Positions 35,713 to 42,951 of a stretch of DNA of 64,000 nt are shown one piece after another. Origin of the DNA: Bryobacteraceae bacterium (lineage in GTDB: Bacteria > Acidobacteriota > Terriglobia > Bryobacterales > Bryobacteraceae); contig CANGYQ010000001.1 in the NCBI GenBank assembly GCA_947458745.1, positions 186,001-250,000 of the forward strand, in the 5' to 3' direction. The notes beneath the pieces are model-generated. The model did not search any database. It saw nothing but the letters and a program-made list of their open reading frames with translations, and was not told where the DNA came from. A program made the position numbers and the translations under genes. Position 1 is the stretch's first letter; every line of letters starts with the position of its first letter.

Positions 35713-37060
35713 ACTCTTCCTCGGGAGCCAGAATCAGGCGCTTCCGCGCATAGAAGGCGAAGTAGGCGATCCCCAATCCCATCCAGATTATCGGACCGAG
35801 CACCCCGTTTTGCACCAGCTTCGCCAGCACCACCAGACTGATGGCCATCGAAACGACCGCGCCCGCAATACCCAGCGGGCTGCGGTAGGGCCGATGGAGT
35901 TGGGGGAAGCGCCAGCGCAGGGCCAGATAGGAGCCCATTTGCAAGACGTAGGCCAGCACCGCGCCGAACACTGTCATATTCAACAGCACCGCGCCCACGG
36001 GAGAATCCTGCGGGGACAGATGCACCACCAGTGCCGCCAGAAAGCCCAATGCCGCCCCGGCCACCATGGCCCGAATCGGCGTGCGGCGGCTGGGATGGGT
36101 AAGTGAAAGGCTGGTGGGCAGGTAACCGGCCCGCGACAGTGAGTATATCTGCCGCCCGTAGGCAAAGATGATGGTGTGGAAGCTGGAGACCAGGCCAATG
36201 CAGGCCACCGCACCCAGCAGGCTGGTATTGAGCCCTTTGCCCAAAATGCCCTGGAAGGAATCGAGCAGCGGCTCAGTTGATTTGGCGATCACAGCCGCGC
36301 CCGGGGCCACGCCCGCGCTGGCGAACAGGGTGGCGAAGGCCAGCACCACCAGCGTCGCAAAGCCAGCCAGCAGTCCCCGGGGCAGGGTCCGCGTGGGGTC
36401 GTGCGATTCTTCGGCGGCCAGCGGCAACTGCTCAATCGCCAGATAGAACCAGATGGCGAACGGCAGCGCATCGAGCGGCGTGCCGCTGCCACTTGCCGAC
36501 CAACGGGGCAGATCGAGCCGCGTGAAGGCCAGCGCATAAAAGACGCCCAACACCACTAGAGCGGCGATCGTGACCACCACCGAGAAGCGGAACGAAAGCT
36601 CCACGCCCCAGCAGTTCAAGCCGACAAACACGCAGTAGCAGAGCAGCCACCAGAAGGGTGCCATCGATGCCGGAGCGCCAAAGATCGCCCCCAGGTAGCC
36701 GCCGATGCCGACCACGATGACGGCGGGTGTCAGCACGTACTCCATGTTCTCGGCCAAGCCCGTGATGAAGCCACCCCAGGGGCCCATGGCGGTGCGGGCA
36801 AAAGAGTAAGCGCCGCCGGTGTGTGGAAGTGCGGCCGCCATCTCGGCAATCGAAAAGCAGAGCCCGGCGTAGAGCACGGTGGCGATCACCAGTGCGCTCA
36901 GCATGGCCGGAAAGCCATACTGGAGGCCAAAGTTCCAGCCGAAGAAGTCACCGGAAATGACCGCACCGACGCCCATGGCCCACAAATGCAAGATCCGGGC
37001 GTGCCGCTTCAAGCTGCGCTGTTCAAGATAGCCGGCGGGCGGCGGGCGGTAGGAATCCAT
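35669..37060 (-). CDS. Ethanolamine permease (APC superfamily)
   Basis: 463 residues with about twelve hydrophobic helices. The N-terminus (LHLWAMGVGAVISGDFFGWNFGL) and ALPHTGGAYSFARTAMGPWGGFITGLAENMEY match the ethanolamine permease branch of the amino acid-polyamine-organocation superfamily. The position directly before eutB and eutC supports ethanolamine as the substrate. No cobalamin riboswitch was seen upstream. Confidence 0.92.
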   Translation of the reverse strand: MDSYRPPPAGYLEQRSLKRHARILHLWAMGVGAVISGDFFGWNFGLQYGFPAMLSALVIATVLYAGLCFSIAEMAAALPHTGGAYSFARTAMGPWGGFITGLAENMEYVLTPAVIVVGIGGYLGAIFGAPASMAPFWWLLCYCVFVGLNCWGVELSFRFSVVVTIAALVVLGVFYALAFTRLDLPRWSASGSGTPLDALPFAIWFYLAIEQLPLAAEESHDPTRTLPRGLLAGFATLVVLAFATLFASAGVAPGAAVIAKSTEPLLDSFQGILGKGLNTSLLGAVACIGLVSSFHTIIFAYGRQIYSLSRAGYLPTSLSLTHPSRRTPIRAMVAGAALGFLAALVVHLSPQDSPVGAVLLNMTVFGAVLAYVLQMGSYLALRWRFPQLHRPYRSPLGIAGAVVSMAISLVVLAKLVQNGVLGPIIWMGLGIAYFAFYARKRLILAPEEEFAQHAHTQNTTGPR

Positions 37061-37144
37061 GCTGGTCTAACCAGTCTCGCTGAATTGGCGGGGCGGGGTG
37101 AATCTGACCGGGACAGGCGTTGAGTTGGCACCGTCTCCAAACGC

Positions 37145-37188
37145 AAGAAAGCTGGCCCCGCGGGTTACCGCTTGGTGCCAGCTTTCTT
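37145..37188 (-). terminator. Terminator of the RNA-binding protein gene
   Basis: AAGAAAGCTGGC (37145-37156) and GCCAGCTTTCTT (37177-37188) form a perfect 12-bp stem with a 20-base loop. It begins about 40 bases after the RRM gene's stop. The U-tract after the stem on the reverse strand is short (GCGTTT). Confidence 0.75.
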
Positions 37189-37228
37189 TGTAGAGGTCAC
37201 AAGTCCAGGCCCGAGGGCCCGGGTTAGA

Positions 37229-37519
37229 CTACCAGCGGCCGCCACCGCCGCCGCGACCACCACCGCCGCCAGCCGTCTTGGGCCGGGCTTCGTTCACGTT
37301 CAGGCTCCGGCCATTCATGTCGGATCCGTTCAAGCGATTAATCGCTGCTTCAGCAGCTGAGCGGTCCGTCATTTCGACGAACGCGAAGCCGCGCGGTTGA
37401 CCGCTGTCGCGATCCATTACGATGTTGACGCGCTCGACCGTACCGAAACTGGCAAAAGCCGTTTGCAGTTCGTCCTGCGTCGTCTGGAAACTCAAGTTAC
37501 CAACAAAAATATTCGTCAT
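37229..37519 (-). CDS. RRM-domain RNA-binding protein with glycine-rich tail
   Basis: 96 residues from ATG 37519, preceded by GAAGGAAG. One RNA recognition motif is complete: RNP2 is IFVGNL near residue 3 and RNP1 is RGFAFVEM near residue 42. The C-terminal tail has glycine runs split by Arg (GGGGGRGGGGGRW). This is the layout of bacterial glycine-rich RNA-binding proteins, which in cyanobacteria and others rise in the cold or act as RNA chaperones. A terminator lies downstream, so it is likely monocistronic. Confidence 0.93.
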   Translation of the reverse strand: MTNIFVGNLSFQTTQDELQTAFASFGTVERVNIVMDRDSGQPRGFAFVEMTDRSAAEAAINRLNGSDMNGRSLNVNEARPKTAGGGGGRGGGGGRW

Positions 37520-37625
37520 CAAACTAACTTCCTTCGGAACCAACCTTGTCGTGTTTTCAAGCCGTGCCTGATGCACTCCCGGCCCCACCAGGGAACCGGC
37601 CGCTCAAGCCGCGCCTGCAGGTACG

Positions 37626-37796
37626 TTACCTGGCCATCAAAATGTAAAATCCGGCACCGCCACCTGCAGCCACCAGCGCCAGGGCAAAGCCCAGGGTCAG
37701 CTTGGCTGCGCGGCGGTCAATCTGTTTGCCTTTCGCTAACCACTCCGCCCAACGCTTCGGGTCCACGTCGGGGACACCCTCCATGCGGTGATCCAT
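37626..37796 (-). CDS. 56-residue single-span membrane protein, unknown
   Basis: ATG 37796 lies three bases after the stop of the preceding gene. The first 32 residues are charged and carry two Trp (RWAEWLAKGK). Then a hydrophobic helix (LTLGFALALVAAGGGAGFYI) runs almost to the end (LMAR). This pattern, N-terminus polar and C-terminal helix, suggests a small inner-membrane protein. It is the last gene in a compact reverse-strand cassette. No homologue is recognised. Confidence 0.62.
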   Translation of the reverse strand: MDHRMEGVPDVDPKRWAEWLAKGKQIDRRAAKLTLGFALALVAAGGGAGFYILMAR

Positions 37797-37799
37797 AAG

Positions 37800-38207
37800 C
37801 TAGGAGATCTCCGTGGATGCGGGCAGGGGCCAGGGGGAAGGGGTGGCGTTGTGGTTCGGTCGGGGCGGTACCCGTCGCCGAGCGGCCTGCTTCAGTGAAG
37901 CCGCATGGTCCGCATGGAGGCGCATCTGCGCCTCAGAGTAAGTAAAGGCATGGACCGGGCCACCAGGCTCGCAAGCGTCCAGCAGCGCAAGGCACAACAG
38001 CGGCAGATCCTGGAGCGGGATGCGATACTGGCGCGCCAACGCCAGATTGGCCTTCACCGTAAACGAGTGGCGCGTCCGGTCACCGGCCAGTCCTTCAAAC
38101 GCGAACACCCGCGATCCGTCTACCTGGGTAAAGCCCGCCAAGCTGAACTGCATTTTAGTGCTGACGGCCGGAGGAGCCTTCGCGGACAGGACGGCCTTGG
38201 CGCTCAT
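37800..38207 (-). CDS. Unknown protein, fifth gene of the tiny-gene cassette
   Basis: 135 residues from ATG 38207, which overlaps the previous stop as ATGA; a GTG at 38216 would add three residues. The middle contains FAFEGLAGDRTRHSFTVKANLALARQYRIPLQDLPLLCLALLDA, a mixed strand and helix region. The C-terminus is Pro/Arg-rich and looks disordered. I do not recognise a family. Confidence 0.6.
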   Translation of the reverse strand: MSAKAVLSAKAPPAVSTKMQFSLAGFTQVDGSRVFAFEGLAGDRTRHSFTVKANLALARQYRIPLQDLPLLCLALLDACEPGGPVHAFTYSEAQMRLHADHAASLKQAARRRVPPRPNHNATPSPWPLPASTEIS

Positions 38208-38506
38208 TGTGGCCACGTCCCGCCGCGATTAATGGCCGGTTCGTATTCCATCACCAACCGGTTCTGGCGCTCTGGACGATCGGCCAGGGCGCAGACCTCG
38301 AAAGCAAAGCCCGTGGGCTTCTTCCGGGCTTCGACGCGGTGCAGATCTTTCAGGTGCTCCAGCAAGGTTTCCTGGATGTTGTCGGTCTCGCCGATGTAGA
38401 GCCACTGGCGGGCCGTAGAGATGCCGTAGACACCGGACGTGATGGGCGCATGCTCCCGCATGGCCGCCGCCGTGAACAGACGGGGAGCAAAATCCTCAAA
38501 CGGCAT
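38204..38506 (-). CDS. GIY-YIG-domain protein
   Basis: 100 residues from ATG 38506, which has GGAGG five bases upstream; the ATG at 38518 has no such site. The GIY-YIG core is visible as GVY then WLYIGETDN, followed by a helix with LLEHL and a late Glu in MEYEPAIN, at the position of the metal-binding Glu. The usual catalytic Arg after YIG is not obvious (ETDNIQETLLEHL), so nuclease activity is uncertain. It may be a degenerate DNA-binding member. Its stop overlaps the next start as ATGA. Confidence 0.75.
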   Translation of the reverse strand: MPFEDFAPRLFTAAAMREHAPITSGVYGISTARQWLYIGETDNIQETLLEHLKDLHRVEARKKPTGFAFEVCALADRPERQNRLVMEYEPAINRGGTWPQ

Positions 38507-38545
38507 CAGAACCTCCATGCAAAGCCAACAGATCGCCGGATAACT

Positions 38546-38767
38546 TCATTGGGCGGCTCGGACGGGCAAGCCCTTTTTGGCCGCGTCGGGATTCATCAGC
38601 GTCCGGAGACGCGACACCAAACCCTTACCCAGGGCGATGTCGCCCGAGTTGCCCTTATGGCCGGGAAACTTCGGGTCGATGAACTCCCGCCGGAAAAGTT
38701 GATCGGACGCCAAAGCGGCCAACAGCTCCATTTCCTTCATGGTCAGCTTCAGTGTTAGTTGAATCAT
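38546..38767 (-). CDS. Small unknown protein (73 residues)
   Basis: ATG 38767 overlaps the stop of the previous gene (ATGA). The protein starts MIQLTLKLTMKEMELLAALASDQ and is helical and basic towards the end (KGLVSRLRTLM). No signal or membrane helix is seen. Not recognised. It is third in the cassette. Confidence 0.6.
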   Translation of the reverse strand: MIQLTLKLTMKEMELLAALASDQLFRREFIDPKFPGHKGNSGDIALGKGLVSRLRTLMNPDAAKKGLPVRAAQ

Positions 38768-39111
38768 GCCCGCTCCAGTTTCCGTGCCGCCTGGCGGGCA
38801 CGCTGATCGGTCTTGATGACGAGGTAGCGCGGATCGGCGATCAGCAAGCCCTGCACCCGCCCACCCAGTTCCTGCCAATGCGCAATGAAATAGCCGGCCT
38901 CCGTGCGCGCCATCACTTCGCCGCGCTTCTCGCCCAGGATGCTGATCAGCCGGAGAGTATCCTCACGCGCCGGATCACTCTGCCGGTCGGCAACGGTTTG
39001 CAGAGCGGCTGCGACGCGGTCGAATTCCGCCCCTGCGCGCGGCTTGATCTGGGTGGCCCACTCGATCTGGCTGGTTGTTCCGGTCATCGTTTCTTGAATG
39101 GAGGCTTCCAT
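38764..39111 (-). CDS. Unknown protein (115 residues), second gene of the cassette
   Basis: Start taken at ATG 39111, four bases after the stop of the small leader gene; an in-frame ATG at 39183 would give a longer form with a hydrophobic N-terminus. The sequence is helical with an EFDRVAAALQTVADRQSD segment, then GYFIAHWQELGGRVQGLLIADPRYLVIKT. No known motif. The stop overlaps the next gene's start. Confidence 0.55.
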   Translation of the reverse strand: MEASIQETMTGTTSQIEWATQIKPRAGAEFDRVAAALQTVADRQSDPAREDTLRLISILGEKRGEVMARTEAGYFIAHWQELGGRVQGLLIADPRYLVIKTDQRARQAARKLERA

Positions 39112-39115
39112 GCCG

Positions 39116-39229
39116 TTAGCGGGACCGCCGGCTGGGGAGAAACTGCCCGGCCATGCCAGCGCGATCACGGCACGGACCAGCATGAAGGGTGCGGATAGCC
39201 GCAATGGACCTTAGGTGGAGATCCAACAT
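39116..39229 (-). CDS. 37-residue ORF with strong Shine-Dalgarno, possible leader peptide
   Basis: GAGGAGG lies five bases before ATG 39229, the strongest ribosome-binding site in this area. The peptide starts MLDLHLRSIAAIRTLHAG and is rich in Arg (about eight). The stop at 39116 is four bases before the next ATG at 39111, so it could be a leader peptide controlling the cassette or a real small protein. Confidence 0.4.
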   Translation of the reverse strand: MLDLHLRSIAAIRTLHAGPCRDRAGMAGQFLPSRRSR

Positions 39230-39467
39230 GGCAACCTCCTCAGGTGGCCGGCGGCATAAGAGGGTGGGACAAATCGGCGTACTTAGCTCAGCCGACTCGC
39301 GAGAAGGCAGGATTGCCCTCAACATACCTAGTATTGGGCAATCATTCAATAATGTCAAGCTGCGTCTGGTTGTTAGTGATGACACGGCTCGACCGCACGC
39401 GAGGCGCCAGACCATTCGGCGAATGGCTGAGACCTCGGTATACACTGAAGGCCGGACCAACTTGCTG
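39230..39467. other. Divergent intergenic region, no gene seen
   Basis: 238 bases between the tiny-gene cassette and the aminotransferase. It is more AT-rich than its surroundings (39320-39380). Short palindromes are visible, such as CCATTCGGCGAATGG near 39411. TACACT near 39440 may be a -10 for the aminotransferase. No RNA gene was recognised. Confidence 0.5.
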
Positions 39468-40823
39468 ATGACTTCTTTTCCTCAAGTCCCTACCGCTCTA
39501 CCCGGTGGCGTCACCGCCCCGGAACGCGAAGCATCGGTGCGGCGCAAGATTCCGGGGTCGCTGGCCCGGTATGAGCGGGCGCAGAAGTCCCTGGCGGGCG
39601 GCGTATCGACGGCGCTGCGCCGTTCGGCCCGCCCCTCACCGCTCTACTTTGAGGGCGGCCACGGCTCGCGGATCACCGATGTCGATGGCAACCGCTATCT
39701 GGACTACACGCTGGCGTGGGGGCCGTTGATCCTGGGGCATGCGCCGGAGTGCATCAACCAGGCGGTGGCCGCGCAGTTGAGCCGGGGACATACGTTTGGC
39801 GCGCAGCATGACCTGGAGTTTGAAGTAGCAGAGCTGTTGTGCCGCTACATCCCCTGTGCCGACCTGGTGGCCTTTGCCAACAGCGGCACGGAGATCGTGC
39901 AGGTTGCCCTGCGGCTGGCGCGCGCCGCGACGGGGCGCACCAAGTATCTAAAGTTTGAAGGCCACTATCATGGCTGGGACGATAGTGTCCTGATTAGTTA
40001 CCGGCCCACCCGCCAGCAAATTGACGCCGCGGCGGGACAACCGATTCCTGTGGGTCTGGGCCAGCGGCCCAACCATGAAACGGTGGCAGTGGAGTGGAAC
40101 GATCGCGAGGCCGTGACGCGGGCGTTTGCCGAATCCGGCAACGAGATCGCGGCCGTGGTCTGTGAGCCGCTGCTGTGCAATAGCGGTTGCGTAGCGGCGG
40201 ACCCGGGGTTCCTGCAGTTCCTGCGGGACATCACCCAGGCTCATGGCGCGCTGCTGATCTTTGATGAAGTGATCACCGGGTTCCGCCTAGCTTTGGGGGG
40301 CGCGCAGGAGTACTACGGCATCACGCCGGACCTGGCAACTTTCGCCAAGGCCGCCGGTGGCGGGTTGCCGCTGAGCGTGCTGGCGGGCAAGCGGGAGTAC
40401 ATGGGCCACATCGCTGCGGGACAAGTGGTGCACGCCGGAACGCTGAATGGCAATCCGGTGGCACTGGCGGCGGCCAAGGCCACCATTCTGGAACTGGCGC
40501 GGGATGACGGCGCCGCCTACCGTCACCTCTGGGAGCAGGGTGAGCGGTTACGCCTGGGCTTGGAAGCGATGTTGCGGGCGGCCGGTTTGCCGGTGATGAC
40601 CACCGGGGGTGGGCCGGTGTTCCACCTGTCGTTCATGGAAGCCCGGCCGCATACGTATCGCGACACACTGACGGCGCACACGGCGCTCTATTCCGATTTC
40701 GGACTGGCCTTGCTGGACGAGGGCGTGCTGGTGCTGCCGGACGGCCGCTGGTATTTGTCGACGGCGCATTCGGCCCACGATGTCGATGAGACGCTGGAGG
40801 CGGCACGCCGGGCGATTGGCTAA
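39468..40823 (+). CDS. Class-III PLP aminotransferase (glutamate-1-semialdehyde aminomutase-like)
   Basis: 451 residues from ATG 39468; an in-frame extension back to 39189 crosses the intergenic region. Motifs: FANSGTEIVQVALRLARA, the FEGHYHGWDD region, the PLP-binding FDEVITGFR and the Schiff-base Lys294 in TFAKAAGGGLP. The overall order is that of GSA aminotransferase, but several motifs differ from true HemL, so this may be a related transaminase or aminomutase of another pathway. No haem synthesis genes are nearby. Confidence 0.85.
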   Translation: MTSFPQVPTALPGGVTAPEREASVRRKIPGSLARYERAQKSLAGGVSTALRRSARPSPLYFEGGHGSRITDVDGNRYLDYTLAWGPLILGHAPECINQAVAAQLSRGHTFGAQHDLEFEVAELLCRYIPCADLVAFANSGTEIVQVALRLARAATGRTKYLKFEGHYHGWDDSVLISYRPTRQQIDAAAGQPIPVGLGQRPNHETVAVEWNDREAVTRAFAESGNEIAAVVCEPLLCNSGCVAADPGFLQFLRDITQAHGALLIFDEVITGFRLALGGAQEYYGITPDLATFAKAAGGGLPLSVLAGKREYMGHIAAGQVVHAGTLNGNPVALAAAKATILELARDDGAAYRHLWEQGERLRLGLEAMLRAAGLPVMTTGGGPVFHLSFMEARPHTYRDTLTAHTALYSDFGLALLDEGVLVLPDGRWYLSTAHSAHDVDETLEAARRAIG

Positions 40824-40837
40824 GCCCGTTTTTTGAC

Positions 40838-41611
40838 ATGACGCAGCGAGCGGCGATGAGGGACCGATTGATTCGATTGGCCGGGGCAAGCCTGCTACTG
40901 GCGAGTGTCGCCGCGGCGCAAGGGTCCTTGGAGAACCGGCTGACTGCGGATGAACGCGCCGCTGGCTGGCGTCTCCTGTTTGATGGCAACACCACTGAGG
41001 GTTGGCGGGAAGTTACCGGCCTGGCTTTTCCGCAATCGTGTTGGAGCGTTGAGAACGGCTGTCTGCGCGCGCGGCCCAATCCGCAGGGCTTCCAGGACCT
41101 CCGCACCACTACGTTATACGGATCGTTTGATCTGCAGTTTGAATGGCGCCTGGCGGCGGGCGGCAATTCCGGCGTGAAGTATCTGGTGCAACGGACCGAC
41201 CGCTGGCAGCGCAAGGGTGAGCCGGAATTCAGCGCCCGGGCGCGCGGCCTGGAGTATCAGATTGCCGACGACCTGGGCAATCCCGATGCGCGCTCTTCAC
41301 CGATGCGCGCGACGGCGTCGCTTTATTCGTTTCTGGCACCGTACCGTCGCGTGGAAGTGAAGCCGGGGGCCTATCATCGCTCCCGGATCATCGTCAAGGG
41401 CGGCCATGTGGAGCACTGGATGGATGGCGTCGAGGTGCTGGATTTTGACTTGTCGCTGCCGGTAGTGGCGGATGCGCTGCGCCAGATGAGGGCCAAGGCG
41501 CAGCCCGGCGCGGCCAGCGCGGTGCTGCCCGAACGCGAGTCGTTTATCTCGCTCCAGAATCATGGCTCCGAGATCGAGTTTCGCAACCTAAAGATCAAGC
41601 GCCTGGATTAG
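40838..41611 (+). CDS. Secreted DUF1080 (3-keto-disaccharide hydrolase) protein
   Basis: 257 residues from ATG 40838; the ATG at 40856 is an alternative. A signal peptide (RLAGASLLLASVAAAQG) precedes a DUF1080 domain: GWRLLFDGNTTEGWRE, LQFEWRLAAGGNSGVKYLV and LEYQIADD, with HWMDGVEV and FISLQNHGSEIEFRNLKIK at the end. The concanavalin-like fold is shared by 3-keto-glycoside hydrolases, common in Acidobacteriota and Planctomycetes. It starts 14 bases after the aminotransferase stop. Confidence 0.88.
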   Translation: MTQRAAMRDRLIRLAGASLLLASVAAAQGSLENRLTADERAAGWRLLFDGNTTEGWREVTGLAFPQSCWSVENGCLRARPNPQGFQDLRTTTLYGSFDLQFEWRLAAGGNSGVKYLVQRTDRWQRKGEPEFSARARGLEYQIADDLGNPDARSSPMRATASLYSFLAPYRRVEVKPGAYHRSRIIVKGGHVEHWMDGVEVLDFDLSLPVVADALRQMRAKAQPGAASAVLPERESFISLQNHGSEIEFRNLKIKRLD

Positions 41612-41653
41612 CCCGCTTCCAGGCGTGGCCCAAATCGCGCTATCACTGGAATT

Positions 41654-42922
41654 GTGACCCCATTTCTTGTTGTGGCCGCGATGCTGGCGGCCGAAGTACA
41701 TACGCTCTCGCTGAAGCAAGCCGTCGATCTCGCCTTGAAGCAGAACCCCGACCTGCTGCTGGCGCGTTTTGACGAAGCCAAGGCGCAGCAGGCGATCCGG
41801 GAAGCGCGGGACCCGTTCCACCCCAAGCTGATCGTGGGCAGCGGCTTGGCCTACACCAACGGCTTTCCGCTGAGCATTGAAGGCTCGGCGCCCAGCTTGA
41901 TCCGGGCCGACGCCACACAGTCGCTGTTCAACCGCCAGCGTTCTTACGAAGTGGCCAAGGTGCGGGAGCAGGCCCGCGGAGCGGGCATCGCGACGCAGGC
42001 CCGGCGCGATGATGCCGCGCTGCGGACGGCCCTGCAGTATCTGGAGGCGGACCGGTTGCGGCGCGCCGCCGAAGTGGCCCGGCGGCAGACCGAGAGCATC
42101 GAGAAGATGGCCGAGATCACGCGCATCCGCGTGGCGGAAGGGCGCGAACTGGAACTGGAGAACAAGCGCACCGCCGCCCGGCTGGCCCAAGCGCGCCACC
42201 GGGCGCGTGTGCTGGAAGGGGCGGCGGGCGTTGAAGAAGAAGTGCTGGGGCAGTTGCTGGGCTTCCCCTCGGGCGATCAAGTGCGGCCGATCGCCGAGGA
42301 GCGGCCGGTGCTGAAGGTGCCGGAGTCCGAAGACGAAGTGGCGCGCGGGGCGCTGGAAGCGTCGAAGGATCTGCGGGTACTGCAATCGAAGATGCAAGCC
42401 GCGGGCCTGGACGTCAAGGCCAATCAGGCTGCCCGGCTGCCGCGGATTGACTTGGTGGCGCAGTACGGTTTGTTTGCCCGGTTCAATAACTACGACGAAT
42501 TTTTCCGCCGCTTCCAGCGCCACAATGGCCAGATCGGCGTCTCCTTCCAGTTGCCCATTCTGCCCGGCTCCGCCGCCCCGGCGCGCGCGGAACAGGCCGC
42601 TACGGAATCGGCCCGGTTGCGCCTGGAGATGGCGGCGGCCCGTTCCCGGGTGAGCCTGACGGCGCGGCGAGCTTATCAGGACTTGAAGAACGCCGAATCA
42701 CTCCGCGAAGTGGCGCGCTTGGATCTGGAAGTGGCCCGCGAACAGTTGGCGGTCAGCATGGCGCAGTATGAAGAAGGCCGGGCGGCACTGAAGCTGGTGG
42801 AGGATGCGCGCATCCTGGAAAACGAGCGCTGGATGGCGTTTCTCGACGCCCAGTTCTCGGTGGAGAAGTTGCGCCTGACCGTCTTGAAGGACACGGGCGA
42901 CCTGCTGGCGGCCCTCAACTAG
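41654..42922 (+). CDS. TolC-family outer-membrane efflux protein
   Basis: 422 residues, GTG start. The N-terminus (LSLKQAVDLALKQNPDLLLARFDE) is the first TolC repeat. Two long alpha-helical hairpins with heptads (ARLAQARHRARVLEGAAGVEEEV and similar) and a second repeat with beta strands (RIDLVAQYGL) follow. It should form a trimeric channel through the outer membrane. No membrane fusion protein or inner-membrane pump is encoded next to it, so its partner is elsewhere. The C-terminus ends in LKDTGDLLAALN. Confidence 0.88.
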   Translation: MTPFLVVAAMLAAEVHTLSLKQAVDLALKQNPDLLLARFDEAKAQQAIREARDPFHPKLIVGSGLAYTNGFPLSIEGSAPSLIRADATQSLFNRQRSYEVAKVREQARGAGIATQARRDDAALRTALQYLEADRLRRAAEVARRQTESIEKMAEITRIRVAEGRELELENKRTAARLAQARHRARVLEGAAGVEEEVLGQLLGFPSGDQVRPIAEERPVLKVPESEDEVARGALEASKDLRVLQSKMQAAGLDVKANQAARLPRIDLVAQYGLFARFNNYDEFFRRFQRHNGQIGVSFQLPILPGSAAPARAEQAATESARLRLEMAAARSRVSLTARRAYQDLKNAESLREVARLDLEVAREQLAVSMAQYEEGRAALKLVEDARILENERWMAFLDAQFSVEKLRLTVLKDTGDLLAALN

Positions 42923-42939
42923 TCTCCCCGCGGGAGCGC

Positions 42940-42945
42940 TAAACT
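42940..42945 (+). promoter_or_regulatory. -10-like hexamer directly upstream of the first di-heme protein gene
   Basis: TAAACT ends six bases before ATG 42952. The predicted transcription start coincides with the start codon. Confidence 0.4.
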
Positions 42946-42951
42946 GTCAGC

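Noticed and set aside
37061-37144. Cobalamin riboswitch before the ethanolamine operon
   Set aside because: No B12-box-like sequence and too little space (about 85 bases) for the full fold.
37145-37188. Copy of the dispersed palindrome family
   Set aside because: The stem sequence is unrelated to GCTGACGCATG and fits a terminator of the RNA-binding protein gene.
39468-40823. Calling the aminotransferase HemL
   Set aside because: Key motifs differ from true glutamate-1-semialdehyde aminomutases and no haem genes are nearby, so only the class is given.
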